Numbered from the stretch's first letter, positions 10,346-23,332 are shown. The stretch: 64,000 nucleotides of DNA from Apodemus sylvaticus (GCF_947179515.1 NC_067481.1:87049547-87113546); one strand, 5' to 3'. Numbers and translations: made by a program. Notes: generated by a model from the letters alone, not told the origin.

Positions 10346-13129
10346 GTGTCTTCTTTATAACTTCAAAAAATTTCCTATATTCAGATCTCAAGAAATATCT
10401 TTCCACATCACATGTTTTAGGACACACAGTGATTTGTGCTTGTTTCTATCTTATTGATTTTCCACTGGAAGAATTACTACTACAATCATAGGGCCAAGGC
10501 TTTATGACTATAATATTCATTAGAATATTACTGTATTTATATGGTTTGAGAATGGTTGCAATGAAGTTATTTTGGACATCTTAGATAGTATACCATAAAA
10601 TCAGTACTGCTATTTTATTAGAACAATAACAAAACATATCTAGACAGACTCATGGGAAATGGTATATGAGAACAATTGACAGACAGTTCAAAACTGACTT
10701 GGTACTGTCTAATTCTAATATTTTGAGAATATTACAATGCATTTTGATTTGATATTTAAATCTCAGATGTGACACAAGGAGTAGAATTATAAGTGGTATT
10801 TGCTTGAAGAAGGGAGAGAGAAATTGCTCATACATGCATATGTGATATGTCTGCAGAAATGCATGGTGGGGAAGAGCTGGATTGAGGTGACAGATGTCAT
10901 AAGCAGTAGTCTAGAAAATTTATAGATTTTTGAAGTTATATATACATAGGTGATATATACATAGGAATTTTTCAACCTGTTCTGCCTATACGTGTCCATA
11001 AGGAAATGATTGCAAAAGCCATCCCTAAGTCACTTCATAAAGGCAAGCTCCTTAATACGCAAGGCACATTCTCATTTGTACCCTAACTGTATGCTACAGG
11101 GAGCCATGTTAAAAGCTGAATTGGGGACGTTTAACTGGCATTCAATGCCTCAATATCCCACTGTCCTTTAATGAAAACAATTTTTGCTACAGGTGTTGTC
11201 ATTTCAAATGTCACAACTTCACAAAGGAATTTTCTCCTTGTTTTATCCATTGTCATATTTACAAATATCTCTGACTCCTGATTCTACTAGTGATTCTCTC
11301 TGTCTCTAAAGCCTAAGAATGGCAAACTTATCGCTTTCAGAAGAGAAGAAATTCATGTAAAGATGGATGCTGTCATTTTTTGGGCCGAAACTGATTTCTA
11401 AAAATTACAGACATCATTTTGGTGTCTGTAATTTAATTTGGTGGTAGATTAATGGCTTTGACTGATGACAGTGGCAATCAATCTGTGTTGTTTCTTATGA
11501 ATGAAATGGTTTCTCACCTGCTGTAGGCTGAGGTCAGTACTCAACCTACATTCTTTTGTTGACCTCAACCTGCATACTTAGATCCAGGTTATTTAACTAA
11601 ATGCCTTCAATTAAGAAATCATTTGAAATGGTTGGTGAGGAAAACAATAAATAAGCCTCTTGGTAAGCATACTATTTAAAAAAAATAATATGAATTTCAC
11701 AAGCTTAATAGCTAGTCATTTTACTTAAAAGCCTGAGAAAGCACCTTATTGATTTGAAAATTAAACATCTGCCAATAACTAGACTGTACTTTATGTAACA
11801 AAATGTTAGAAATATGTTTTAGTCATTTAATTTGAAATTGCCTATCAAGACACACTTCAATGTGCAAATTTTAGTCTACTCAATAAAACACAAAATGATG
11901 AGTGAGTTCTATAAGTCATAGAATATTAAAAAAAAAAAAAAAACCCGAAAAGCTTTATAACACACTTGTCTCTGTTCATTTCAAGCATGATTCTGAAGGT
12001 GTGGAGAGTAGTCTACCTAGCATTGTATTGGATAACACAGTAAGATGGTAAGAAGTCACTTACATGGCCAAGGAACAAATTAAATTTTGTATATTTTTTT
12101 CTTTGTAGTAAAGTATATGGTGACTGGAACACATAATTTGTATGGCTAGGAGAGGTATGTTGACGAGTTAAATGTTGCCCTGTCATAGAAGGAAGTCGTA
12201 TAGAGAATGAGAAGTTTGAACTCCTTAGAGTGTTAAATAGGAATTCAAGCAAGTTCAGATTCTTGCATTCTCGAAGGACCTGTGGATCTGTAATCATTGA
12301 GGAAATAATTGTTGGGTGTATTGAATTATGTTTTTCCCCCCTCTCATCTCTCCACCATTTCTGTAATTGGAAGTTATCTCTGTATAATTACATCTTCAGG
12401 AAAAGTAATTAGAATTCTTATCATTGGCTTCTAAATGAGCTTCTTTCCTCTCTAATAAATACTATTTTTTATATCCCATCTAGCTATTCTGAGAGGAGTT
12501 GTGAGGATCGGAAATCAAAGAAGATTTCAAACTTCAAAACTGGTTAAGTAGGGGAAAGTTTATGAAGTTTTATGAAACAAATGCAGTGGCTAATATAGAA
12601 ACCAGAAAAAAAAAAAAAACAAAAAAAAATAATTCTGAATCGAGGTTTAATAGGAACTGAGCTGAAAAGGGAAACAGCATATTATGTTATAATCGCCTCA
12701 TGTTCTCAATCTTTTCCTCCCCGTTTTCACTTTAACTCTTACTAAAGGAGTTCAGTCCCAGTAGCTTCTGGTGTCCACCATTTGTTCCTTAAAATACAGC
12801 ATTAATTTACACCTGCCATCATGTGACATGGGACAACTGAGTAATCTATATTTTTGTAACATTAAAATAAAAAGTACCAAGACAGTGTTCCTTAAAAAAA
12901 ATGAGAAATCAGAGTATCGTTTACGAGAACTGTTATAGTCAGCTGCAATCAGCACTTTGACATAAACCTAGATGCATATAAGAAAAGAGGACTTCAACTG
13001 CAGAATTGCCTATATTATAGTGGTCTGTGTCTATGTCTGTGTGTCTGTGAAACATTTTCTTTAATTTCTAATTGATGTAGGGGGTACAACCCACTGCAGA
13101 TACTACCATCCCTAGACAGGTAGATAAAC
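10346..13129. other. Unique AT-rich non-coding sequence
   Basis: No gene or interspersed repeat is recognised. It holds A-runs near 11929-11943 and 12606-12629, and a perfect 12-bp inverted repeat at 11402-11434. Confidence 0.55.
11402..11434. repeat. Perfect 12-bp inverted repeat (hairpin potential)
   Basis: The left arm AAATTACAGACA (11402-11413) is perfectly complementary to the right arm TGTCTGTAATTT (11423-11434), separated by a 9-nt spacer. It is a clean stem-loop in otherwise ordinary AT-rich DNA. It could be chance; no tRNA-, miRNA- or transposon-like context is visible. Confidence 0.7.
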
Positions 13130-13315
13130 AATGTAAGAAAGCTAGCTGCCTAAGCCAATAAACCATTTTTCTTCACAGTTTGCTTCTGTTTTTGCTGTCA
13201 AATTCCTGTCCTGGCTCCCCTTGGAAATGACTGTAAACTGTGGGCCAAAATGAATCCTTTCTTTCCTGGGTTGTTTTTTTAGTTAGAGGTACAGCAACAG
13301 AAAGCAAACTAGCAC
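13130..13315 (+). mobile_element. MaLR-type LTR fragment
   Basis: The segment 'CTAGCTGCCTAAGCCAATAA ... AAATTCCTGTCCTGGCTCCC ... TGACTGTAAACTGTGGGCCA ... AAATGAATCCTTTCTTTCC ... ACAGCAACAGAAAGCAAACT' follows the order of a widespread rodent repeat whose 3' half reads '...cctgacttcc...tgtaagc...aaataaaccctttcc...cagcaatagaaaccctaact'. That layout, with a tail 'AATAAACC'-like signal shortly before the end, matches the 3' half of MaLR LTRs (non-autonomous ERVL relatives). The exact subfamily (MT, ORR1 or MLT) is not determined. Only the 3' part is present. Confidence 0.55.
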
Positions 13316-14047
13316 AAAAACATTAACTTTCTATATGTAAAGTGCTCATGAAAATTCTTGAAAAGAAGCTTGCTTGAGGTTGCTCAAAACCATTGAAATC
13401 AAGCCATGACATAGTTGCATAAGAGAGCATACCAGAGACCTAACCTGCATACAAATTGTGGAACTGTCATGTGCTGATGATGTGCATCTTGATAGTAGAG
13501 GCGGCATGACTGGCCCTTAATAGCATGGATTGAAGAATATTAAGTGGCAGGTAGTTTATCAGACAAAGAGCAAATAAAGAAAAACCCGAGTAACTGTGTC
13601 CTGATTCTGGTCATTCTTTATGTACATGTACTTCCCTCTCAGGAAGCCTTCAACTGCAACCTTTTACAATTCGCAATGATTATTCCAAATATGGTCAAGT
13701 TATAGGGCTGTCTTAAAAAGTCATATTGTCTCTTATTTTCTCTCGTAAGAAAACTGAGTTTGAGAGCTTTAAAGCTAGAATACATGGTGATAGGTAAGAA
13801 TTTAGGTAAATTCATGTGCAAGCTGTTTTTTATTATACATTCCCAAATTTCTTAAAACTGTTGTGTATTCTTCAAAGTGAAAATTATGCCTATAAGATAA
13901 TGATTATTTGAAATTCATTAAGTTCCTACAAATGTGCAATTAATAAAAGCATAAGTATATAAATGCCTGGACCATGAGAAGCTGAAAAAATATAAACTGA
14001 TATTTTAATTCAAGTTTTTGATACCTCTTGGGATGCTGTTCATTTTC
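13316..14047. other. Unique AT-rich non-coding sequence
   Basis: Nothing recognisable is seen apart from ordinary AT-rich sequence. Confidence 0.5.
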
Positions 14048-14220
14048 TTTCATTTATTTCATGTATGTATAGGTGCATGACTTTATCTATGTTTAAAGGT
14101 TGAAAAATATAGTTAGAGTCAGTTCCCTACTTCAAATACACAGGTTCTGGGATTTAAGTTTAGGTAATTAGGCCTGATACAAAGCAAGTACCATTGCCTT
14201 TTGAACCATCTCTCTAGCCT
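14048..14220 (-). mobile_element. tRNA-derived SINE (B3/B4-type), antisense
   Basis: The right end, 'TTTTGAACCATCTCTCTAGC' (complement GCTAGAGAGATGGTTCAAAA), is the tRNA-derived head of murine B2/B3/B4 SINEs on the minus strand. It is preceded on the plus strand by 'AGGTTCTGGGATTTAAGTTT' and 'GATACAAAGCAAGTACCATT', the antisense body, and by a TTTATTTCATGTATG tail. The internal RNA polymerase III box region is degraded. Confidence 0.75.
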
Positions 14221-15668
14221 AATGCAGACATCTTGAAAGGAGGAACAAACATTTTAGTATCAAGTCAGTAGGAAAATAATAGGAAGTTTCTTTGGATGGG
14301 CAACTATAATTCAGAAAGAAGAAAGAAATAAACATTCATTGTGTGACATTCTCTGGGGGTCCATTATTGCCATGGAATAGGGCTGGAAGTAAGACACTAA
14401 ACAAACCATTTCTTGCCAGACCTATTTGATGAGTCAGTGAGTTTATTATATATTGGGATTACTTACAGAAATTTGAATGAGTCATCAGCTGTCTCAGGGA
14501 AAAGCCAAACCTAGTTATATCCCAGGAAAGCTGCATCCTAAGAGTTTTTCATACAAACTGTAGGATGTGATACCATCAAAAAGTTCTGTATCTAACATTT
14601 TTCTTAACTATCTGTAGGTTCTAAGGGAGAGGCCTTTTGAGTTCTGTATATCTCATGGGAGTTTCTAGGGGAAACTGTAATATCCATTTCCTGTGCAAAA
14701 ACATATTGTCTATAATTATCAGAAGTATCTATATCTATGCTGTTTCCTATCAATATCAATAAAGATTGCAAAGTGACCAGGTAATGCGTTGGGAGAAATC
14801 TATTCGTAAGTACAGATTTCATCATGAAATAGTACTATGGACTTGGGTAAATGAAGAAATTGTTGTTCATCTAATGACAGACATTCTCACGACTTGTTAG
14901 AGAAGAGGGAAAGGCTTTGATCTGGAAACTCTTGACATCAGTAGTAGCTTGGGTGTGAACTTCAGCACAGAGTCACCAAGTTTTCCAATTTACCTTTTCC
15001 TTCCTATGTCATCCTCTGCTTATACCATAAAACTGTGGTTAAAACTTGTTCAACTGTACAAATACAGTCAGGTTAGTCTTTGAATTACTTATGGCAGAGA
15101 GAAAGGACACTGAGTTGTGTAATAGCAATGCAGAGGTCAGAGAGCTGGGAAAGCCAGAGATGCTGAAAAAGCTTCCAAGATGCCTGACAGGCATGTGAAG
15201 AATTGGTCAGACTCCTGTAGTCCAAAAAGCCAGTGACCTTCAAATGTGGGGAAACATACACATAAAATTAAAGAGTATTAAAAAGAGTTCTACATCAGTG
15301 ATTCCAATATTTTTAATATTCCAAGGTATAATTTTTTTCAAGTTAACATGCTAAGAAGTTTGTCAAGAATGTATCTGAGAGGCAGAGACAGAGAAACTGT
15401 TAGAGACAGAAATTGTCCCAGTGTCATGTAACAGTTGCCCCATGGATAGCTAACCTCCACCTGTACTCATATCAATCAAATAATTCAAAGCCAGGTTTGG
15501 AGAAGTACAGCTTGACATCTAGGAGACACAATGGACGGATGGGGTACCAGTTAAATGTTGCCAATAAGTACCAAAGGCTGCACCCCAGCAAGGCTGGCAT
15601 GCCTTGTGCACAGAATTACCCAACTCGAAATTAGAAACGTTTTCACCACAGCTGCTTGAATGCCGGTC
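14221..15668. other. Unique AT-rich non-coding sequence
   Basis: No gene or repeat family is recognised. Confidence 0.5.
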
Positions 15669-15700
15669 TCTTCTTTTTTTTTTTTCTTTTTCTTTTCTTT

Positions 15701-15748
<48 letters not shown>

Positions 15749-15756
15749 TTTTTTTT
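15669..15756. repeat. (CTTT)n microsatellite with flanking T-runs
   Basis: CTTT units are uninterrupted from about 15700 to 15748, flanked by imperfect TTTTC units and T-runs. Phe/Leu/Ser and Lys/Glu-Arg repetitive translations here are artefacts. Confidence 0.95.
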
Positions 15757-17330
15757 GATAATTTGCCATTCTTTTGGAAGCTCTAACACTGATGGGCTAT
15801 CTGCCATCATAACTGAGTGTGAATCAAGAGGGAAACAGTTGGATCATCTGTCTCAGCAGATGAAGATTTACAATGGGTTGGGAAGGTAAATCCTTTGGAT
15901 TGCTCTGGAGAAGAACATGCCTGGGAAGTAGACAGAAGAAAATGAGCAATTACAGCTCCCCTAACTAGGAGATTGACCCCTCACACAATTGTGAAGTGGA
16001 TGAAATTTATTACTCAAGGGTGTTCCCCACATGCAAGAATCCTACTCTTCTTAGATGCATTAAAACTTTGTCACCTTTCTGTTCCCAGTACCCTTATAGT
16101 TAGAATCTTGATTACTTTCTATCCTGGTGGCCACCCTTTTCTGAGAAACAGTCTTCCATAATTATGATTATAGAAATTTGGATTAGTATCATTTTACAAA
16201 GTTGAAGATGTTTTTAAAACTGTGATGCTAAATATCTTTTCTCTTTTGCTGGAGGTAGTCATAGTCCTATGGACTATGGTTGAAGGGTTTATCCTAAACA
16301 CACCGGTAGAAGACCATGGTGCTGTTGCACCTCTGGGCTGCTTCTTCTTCTGTTTTCCTTCCATAGTTCTGTCTGTTCACAACTTAGTCTCAGATATGTT
16401 GGTGAGAAGCAGGCCTGCTTTAATTGTAATACAATGCAAGTCTGTTCTTTCAAATGGAAATTTGCATGACAAAAATGACCACAAGGGGTTTCTTAAAACA
16501 AAACTGTAAATCTTTCAAAATAGAGATGCTGACTCTTTAAAATAGGAAAGCCAAACTAGACAGATTTGATGATTGAAACAAGGAAAATCTATAGTATCAG
16601 GATCTAAGCCAGTCTCCTTGACAAGTCACTAACTTTCATTTAAAGCTTTCCTATTTCAGTTTAATTCTTCTAAGAAAAGATGCATAAATGAGAAATGCAA
16701 AAGAGAAAGGGAGCATTATAATCAAGGGCAAGAACAGCCAATGTTTGAAGATGCATTCTTCAGTCTGTGCAGTTTACTGGGATTAGTTAGGCTAGACAAA
16801 AAAACCATGAAGGTCATAATGACATTTTTATCATTTTAGACTGATGTATGCCATCTTTTATATTGTCTTTGCAATGCACATTAAAAATTTAAAGAGTAAG
16901 CTGTTACATTAAAAAGCTATGATTTAAAAATTTATCAGTTTCAGTCTTCTGTAGTGTAACCAGATTTGTTACCTCCATCATTTAGGGATCCACCAAGACT
17001 ATTTAGATTAGTGGTGTGTATTCTACTGATAAAAAGTAAGGGGCAATACTTATACATTTTTGAAATCTGTGAATTTATCGTTAATGAGGAATGGGTGAAA
17101 AGTATCATTTTATTTTGAAAAGCATACACAAAAAATAAATATGACAAGCACCCTATATTATAGAGAAAGATATAGAAACATCTGCTAGGAAATTTTAAAA
17201 ATCCTTAGGAATTAGTAAAGGCATAATTGTCTTTATTGGATGCTAACTGTGCATGTCCAGAATCTCATATCTCAGGCAAGTACAACTGCTCAGTAATTAG
17301 CATGTATTTGGCATGCAGAAGGAAGTTTTG
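15757..17330. other. Unique AT-rich non-coding sequence
   Basis: No gene or interspersed repeat is recognised. A 95-codon frame at 16222-16509 has no motif I recognise and no supporting context. Confidence 0.5.
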
Positions 17331-17448
17331 AAAGGAAAGGAAAGGAGATGAGAGGAAAATGGAAAGGAAAGGAAGGGGGGGAGAGAGAGGGAGGGAGGGA
17401 AGAAGAGAGGAGAAAAGGGAAAAGGGAAAAGAGAAAAGAGAAAAAAAA
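17331..17448. repeat. Purine-rich (GGAAA / GGGA) tract
   Basis: About 118 bp on the plus strand is nearly all A and G, in GGAAA, GGGAGG and GAAAA units, with only a few T interruptions (near 17350-17362). Confidence 0.9.
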
Positions 17449-18636
17449 CTTGCTCACTGGTGTCATTAGTAGACTTTAGGGAATGACTTTCCCTAATTTT
17501 TTATAGTTAGTATAAGTTTTTGGAAATCAAGGAACTTAATACCAAGTGGCAAGACTCTTTAGAGGCAGAAATGGGCTTTTGTGACAAAATATAAGTTTGA
17601 CATACATTTAACCAAATATCTGAACAATTTTTACTTTATCTGTCTTTAGCACTCTAAGAGAATAGATAGCTGTGTGTTGGATTCAGACATGAAGATAATC
17701 CTTTAGAACACTGAACTCAGCTATTCATGTAGGAACACTGACCCATACGCATGAAGCAACTTTGTTTTATGTAAAATTGATATATAAAAGGTATTATCAT
17801 TTCGTTAAGGCATTGAAGGCTTCAGTAGATATTGGCACCTAGTATGAAATTGAGCAGCACAGAGCATGACCATCTGGGAAATTGTGAGGCATTTTCCTAT
17901 GTTTCTCTGTTAGTTTTCAGCCTCTATCACCAACCAGTATAAAGGAACACTGAAGAAATTGTTACCTTTTACTTACTCGGTTGTTAAAATGGATAGGTGA
18001 GCATCTTACCACACAAGATAAAGGAACATGGGGATACAAATATGTTCTTTAAAAGACAAGCATGCTTGAGCTGTGTAAATCAATGGGGGGATAAGTAGAG
18101 AGAGAAGCCAGGAGGGAGATGAGTAGAATAAGCATCAAATATGAGAACAAAGGAAAGTCAAATTGCAAAGCATGGCTGTGATAAACAAAGACAGGAAATG
18201 CCTTGGTTTCACCAGGATGTATCCAGTCTAATCTTCTATACCTGCTGTGTCATCACCTTTCCAAATCCTAGAGTGCTGACCCATGGGGGGTCCAGCTGCA
18301 GGTTAATGCTTCTCTCAGCCTTACAAATACCAAGAAAATCTTTCACAAAGCCTTCAGTGTTGATAAGATTCTTAGCTTTGTACTTGTACTTGTCCTTCTG
18401 TATAATAGTCTCATCTACAAAGCTTTGAACTAAAACTACTCATGCATACGCTTCACGAGTAGTTGCTTTGGGTCTTGTCCACATGCCAGTCAAACTGGAA
18501 GGAATGGGTTCTTCTCAATTTTTGCATCAGTTCTCTGACCCATTGGCAGGCAGTAGCAGAAATGTCTCTCAGTTGTGCTTGTCCATCTCAGCAGCTGTGT
18601 TCTATGTCTCTGGATAAGTACATAGAAATGTCTTTT
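17449..18636. other. Unique AT-rich non-coding sequence
   Basis: Nothing recognisable is seen. Confidence 0.5.
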
Positions 18637-18838
18637 CATTCTCCTCTTCTTCCTCCTACTCATTCCTCTTTCACTACCTTTACACCCTTCTGCTGCTGCT
18701 TCTTTCTTCTCTTCCCCATCTTCCTTCTTCCTCTTCCCTTTCCCCTTTCCTTCCCCTTTCTCCTTCCCTTTCTCCTTCTCTTCCTCCTTCTTCCTTCTCC
18801 TCCTCCTTCTTTTTCTAATGTTTCTCCTCTCTTCTCCA
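18637..18838. repeat. Pyrimidine-rich (CTT/CCT) tract
   Basis: About 200 bp is dominated by C and T, in CTTCCTC, TTCCCC and CTCCTT units, with a few purines mainly in the first third. The open frames over it (to codon 126 on the plus strand, Arg/Lys/Gly-rich on the minus) are low-complexity artefacts. Confidence 0.85.
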
Positions 18839-20154
18839 CATGAGCTAAATTTAACACAAGATTTGCTTCTTCTCAGGATAGTGGCACCACACTGATGATC
18901 TCCCTGATTTTGTCCATATGTCTATTGATATCCTCCCCAAATCATATTTCTCATTCCTTTTGAAATGTTGTATTCCATGGATTCAGCTTGGTCCAGTAAA
19001 CTGTATCCTGTGCTCCATTCACCTAGTTGTTCATGGAGTTCCTGAAAGTCTCCCTGATGTGTTCATTTTTTGTATTTGTTTTTTTTTTTTTTCCATACTA
19101 CTTCATACTTAGGTCTATCTATATATGTTCCAAAATCTACATATTCTCTATTACTTACATTTGAGACACAAACACATTTAGGTTTTTATGGTTATTTATA
19201 TCCCTTTCCCTGCCTGAATGCTGCCCAGGACATCAGTATAATCTTCCTTTTCCTACGATTCTTCCTAGCCTCACCATCTCCATTTACTGTTCAATGATTG
19301 CCCTATTACCTTCCCCATTCCACTCAAATCTGTTTTGGTAGAAATTACTTTCAATGTCTGAATTTGCCATCCCTGAAGCAAAAGACCATGGAGATCATTT
19401 AGTGATGTGTGTTCAACTATATTTGTTCCTTTTAATTAATAGCCCTGGGATGCCAGCAGGAGGGCTGGTACATCTGGAAGGGAAGAAGAAGTCACGGGAG
19501 GTCTTAGTCATTTATTTTTAGTAAAATTGCCATTGCAAGGATGGAATTAAAGTCTGGGTGCCTAAAGGCCAGATGTGCTAAAGATTAGTTACAATCACTT
19601 TCAGTTTTTGTTCAAAGTTCCGAATGAGACATGCAATGCAGACAGGATCTAGCTGAATTCATTTCAGCCCGGAGCTGTAACTCAAAAGATGTACTTTGGT
19701 CAGACAAGAAATAAATACATGAGGCAGAAGGGAAATATACTAAGCTGTTGAGTTAGTTCATAGTTGTTCACAACCTTCAATATTTCCAATTTTTACCTGC
19801 TTTACAATGACAACATAATAATTGCTTTAGAAGATAGAATTTGAGATTATCAACTATAGAGTTGCAATGACATTAGGAAAAATATTCCTTTGGAACTTTA
19901 GAGAAGTTTAGGGGGAATAAATGTTAACTTTATATAAAGAATTCTATCATTAGTGGGTAGTGATGATTTAGAATGCTAGTATAAACTTTATGAGCTTGGC
20001 ATTCTGGAAATCAGATTTTACTCTGATTTACTATTCTGACTAACGTTTATAACTTGCACAGATGTAGCAATGTATAGGCTGTCTGGGAGTTTAGCTGAAA
20101 TATGCTTAAGATGGACTTTTCTAAAACTTCTTAATTTGTTATTATGACACTTTA
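18839..20154. other. Unique AT-rich non-coding sequence
   Basis: No gene or repeat family is recognised. A T-run sits at 19080-19092. Confidence 0.5.
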
Positions 20155-20326
20155 CTTATTTATTGATTGTGTATGTTTGTGAATAGCGGTATGATACAGC
20201 ACATGTATAGGTTTCAAAAGACCACTTTCTAGAGTCCATTCTCTCTACTGTGTGAGTTCCAGGGATGAGATTTTCAGGTCTGGGGACAATTGACTTTACC
20301 CATGGAGTCATCTGAGTGGCCCCAAA
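20155..20326 (-). mobile_element. tRNA-derived SINE (B3/B4-type), antisense
   Basis: 'GAGTCCATTCTCTCTACTGT', 'GTGAGTTCCAGGGATGAGAT', 'TTTCAGGTCTGGGGACAATT' and 'CCATGGAGTCATCTGAGTGG' follow the order of an antisense murine tRNA-derived SINE. The tRNA-like head is at 20326 and the TTTATTGATTGTGTATG tail at the left. Divergence is substantial. Confidence 0.7.
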
Positions 20327-20469
20327 CTAATGCTGGTGGTTTGTTTGCCTGCCTTTGTTAATCTCTTCAATTTAGCTAATATGAATGAGTGATCAGCTTC
20401 TCTGTAGTGTTTGTATCTTAGGGTGATGAGTTTGACTTGAAGGAGAGAGAGAATAGAGGTGAAGAAAGT

Positions 20470-20765
20470 GAATCACTGTGTAAGAGTGGTTATATGTGAG
20501 CACGAGGACCTGAGTTTGGGTATCAACATCCATTTGAAAACCAAGTACAGCTAAGGATGCTTGCAAACCCACCGTTAGAGTGATGGGAAGCTAGTTAAAT
20601 ACAGGATGGTTTTGCTTTCTGGTTACCACTCTAGTTGATAAGCAGAGAACTGAAGATTCATTGAGAGATCCTGTCTCAATGCAATAGGGCAGAAACTGAT
20701 GACTGGTGGAGGGCAGTCATGTTTAGATCCACATACCCTCAAATACATGTGTGGAGAACTCTATA
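20470..20765 (+). mobile_element. B4-type SINE, sense
   Basis: The order 'GTGAGCACGAGGACCTGAGT', 'GGTATCAACATCCATTTGAA', 'AGCAGAGAACTGAAGATTCA', 'GAGAGATCCTGTCTCAATGC' and 'GGTGGAGGGCAGTCATG', ending '...TACATGTGTGGAGA', matches a rodent B4 SINE: a tRNA-like left part fused to a B1-like right part ('gagagaccctgtctcaa'). It lies 140 bp from an oppositely oriented SINE at 20155-20326 and is followed by a GA microsatellite. Confidence 0.75.
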
Positions 20766-20797
20766 TGAGACATAGGGAGGGAAGAACAGAGAAAACG

Positions 20798-20799
<2 letters not shown>

Positions 20800-20861
<62 letters not shown>
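20800..20861. repeat. (GA)n microsatellite
   Basis: An uninterrupted GA run of about 60 bp lies just downstream of the B4 SINE. Confidence 0.95.
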
Positions 20862-20863
<2 letters not shown>

Positions 20864-22930
20864 GAAGACATATGAGAGGGTATTACCAGTATACTCCTAT
20901 CAATACATCATACATTTATATATTTAAAGCTGAGCATTTATCATGTACTCATACTTGGAGAGAATTAATAATAGAACAGTGGTGCAACAGACAGTGAGCA
21001 ACTGACTTCATGGAGCACATATTAGGACCTGGGCTTACAGATTCTCTACAAAAGTATGTTTAGAGAGTGTCTCTTTTGATTAACAAAAGTAGGGTAAATG
21101 TTGTTATCCCTACTCACAGACAGATAAAAAACAAGATGTTTACATGTATTATAACAATTTTTCCACAGCTACTGTTTAGTTCATCTTTAAAAGACAGAGT
21201 TTACAGCATTGAGTGTACACAGAGTAGGGCTGAATTTGGCCTAACCATAATGGGTGATTGCTTATTTTACCCATTTAGGCAGATGATGTCCTGGTTGTCT
21301 ATTGGCATTGTATTTTATTTTTAAGATAAATGTATATTTGATTAAGATAAAGTGTTAGAATCATGTTTTAATGAAATTTCATTGTTGTTTGTTTGATTTT
21401 AGTAATAGACACAAAAAATAAGCTATCAGATTTATAATACCTTCAGTGGTCTTCACTATGTTCACAAAGTTAGATCAAAACCATTTCTAAGACATTTTTC
21501 ATAGAAACTGAAAAGAATTATTGTATGGATTTTTATTATTACTTTTATTATTTTTAAAATGTAATTACATCATTTTAATTACATCTTCCCCCTAAATCCT
21601 CCCCTATTTTTCAAGTAGCTCTTTCTTAGCCACCATTGCCCCACAAAACTACAACTCTGATATGTGATCTTCATAATTTAATCACTTTGACATACTACAT
21701 ATAAGATAAAATATATAATACATGACAATATTTTTCTGGATGATTTCACTAATGAATTATGTCTGATAGTTATCTCTTCTTTGGCATATATTAGTGCCAC
21801 ATTTATTCCATGTGAGAATAAAATTTTATTTAGAATAAAAGTTTATTTAGAGTGTATACTGTCATTTCATTGAAGATATTATAAGATGTAGCACTCAGAT
21901 ACATGTATGTTCTTCATAAATATATGGTGTTTTTAGTTCCCTAGGTTCTCATGAAATACCAATTTTTTTTTTTAGAGGAAATGATAAATGAAAACATACA
22001 CAATCAGTAGGGAAGAAGTCTACCCTGACTACCACTGTTTTTGTAGAATAGTATAAGCCTCCCATTTTTTTGTCAACAACCAACTTCCCCTCCATGAAGC
22101 CCATAGCTTGTGTGCTATGGGCTAGAGATATTTTATATCCAGAGGGGAGCATAATGGAGAGGAACATAAAACAAAAGTTCCTTCTGTCTTATCCTGATTT
22201 TGTACAGCTTGTTTCCTGCCATTCAAGACCCAATACTTTACTCCCACTGCTGTGTCTAGTATACAGCATCTAGAACCTAGAAATGAGCCATAAACATTGA
22301 GTCCAGTTGCATGTGAATAGATAAGTTTGTTTACAACTAAAGAAAGGAAACTGCTACAATGGAGCCCTGTAATGTATTTCTCACCATATGTCATCCCCTA
22401 TTAGGTCCTGGGGAGCCATCCTCACATAAAAAGTAGAAAACATGGCCTTTTATGGTGCATAGAAATTTTTTTTTTGGTAGTTTTGACTCATGCATATAAA
22501 ACCTGTATCTGTACTATGGTTACTTGGTTACTATTTTCCAACAAAAGTATTCAGGAATTCTATTACTACTAATCATTGTGATGATGGTTACATGAAATAA
22601 AGAAAATAATCTACATGTATTTTTTAAAAAATAAATTTTATAAATTATCATTGAATTTGTCCCCCAAATCCTAGAATTAAACTATGGTCCACTATGCTTG
22701 AAAAATATTTTTTGGTTCTTTTTTATAAATTTATAACATCTTAGTCAAGTTTGTGTTTATGTACTTAGACCAATTTTCATGTTGTTTTCTAGTAGGTGTT
22801 TCTTCAAATTCATTATTTTGTATGTTACAGATATTAACCTGTTGTCAAGGATACGTTTAACTACAAATACTCTCTCACTTTAAATAGTCTTTTGAATTTG
22901 TAATTTCTTTAACATACAGATCACTTTGCT
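20862..22930. other. AT-rich non-coding sequence, possibly with a decayed L1 3' end
   Basis: Mostly unrecognised. The part at 21545-21640 (TTTTTAAAATGTAATTACAT, then CCCCTAAATCCTCCCC) loosely resembles the antisense 3' end of an old Lx-type L1, but the match is too weak to annotate separately. Confidence 0.4.
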
Positions 22931-23056
22931 GTTTTTGTTTTAAAGTGACAAGATCTCAATATGTAGTTTTGGTTACTACACAAACAAACTTGACCTCAAA
23001 CTCATAGCTATCTCTCAAGAGCTGAAATCAGAGGTATGTGCCAGTATACCCGGTGC
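22931..23056 (-). mobile_element. Old B1 (7SL-derived) SINE, antisense
   Basis: The plus strand shows 'GTGACAAGATCTCAATATGT', 'AGTTTTGGTTACTACACAAA', 'CTTGACCTCAAACTCATAGC', 'GAGCTGAAATCAGAGGTATG' and 'TGCCAGTATACCCGGTGC'. This is the antisense of B1 (consensus blocks 'agggtctcactatgtag', 'tggcctcaaactca', 'gctgggattaaaggcatg', 'ccaccacgcccggc'). It is strongly diverged, so an old copy. The T-rich 5' flank (TTTTTGTTTT) is its A-rich tail. Confidence 0.8.
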
Positions 23057-23282
23057 CTAGTACTTGTTTACCTAGTCAAACTATCAGTCCATTGAGTCAA
23101 TTTCTGGGTTTTAATGAGAACAACATTCTTACCATGGTGCTAAGGAAAACTTCACCTACAATTTCTTCTAGCACCTCTATGAATTACTTTTATTGTACAT
23201 TTTATATTTATGTCTTGGTTTATCTGTTTGTGTCATGAGCCAATCATTGTCTCTTGCAAATTATATTCACATTTTTGTTCTT

Positions 23283-23332
<50 letters not shown>

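Noticed and set aside
18463..18843. 126-codon plus-strand frame with a hydrophobic end
   Set aside because: The hydrophobic Leu/Phe/Pro end is the CTT/CCT tract read as protein; the rest matches nothing I know.
20470..23056. Functional tRNA or 7SL RNA genes suggested by SINE heads
   Set aside because: The tRNA-like and 7SL-like parts are embedded in SINE structures and are too degraded to fold or be transcribed as genes.
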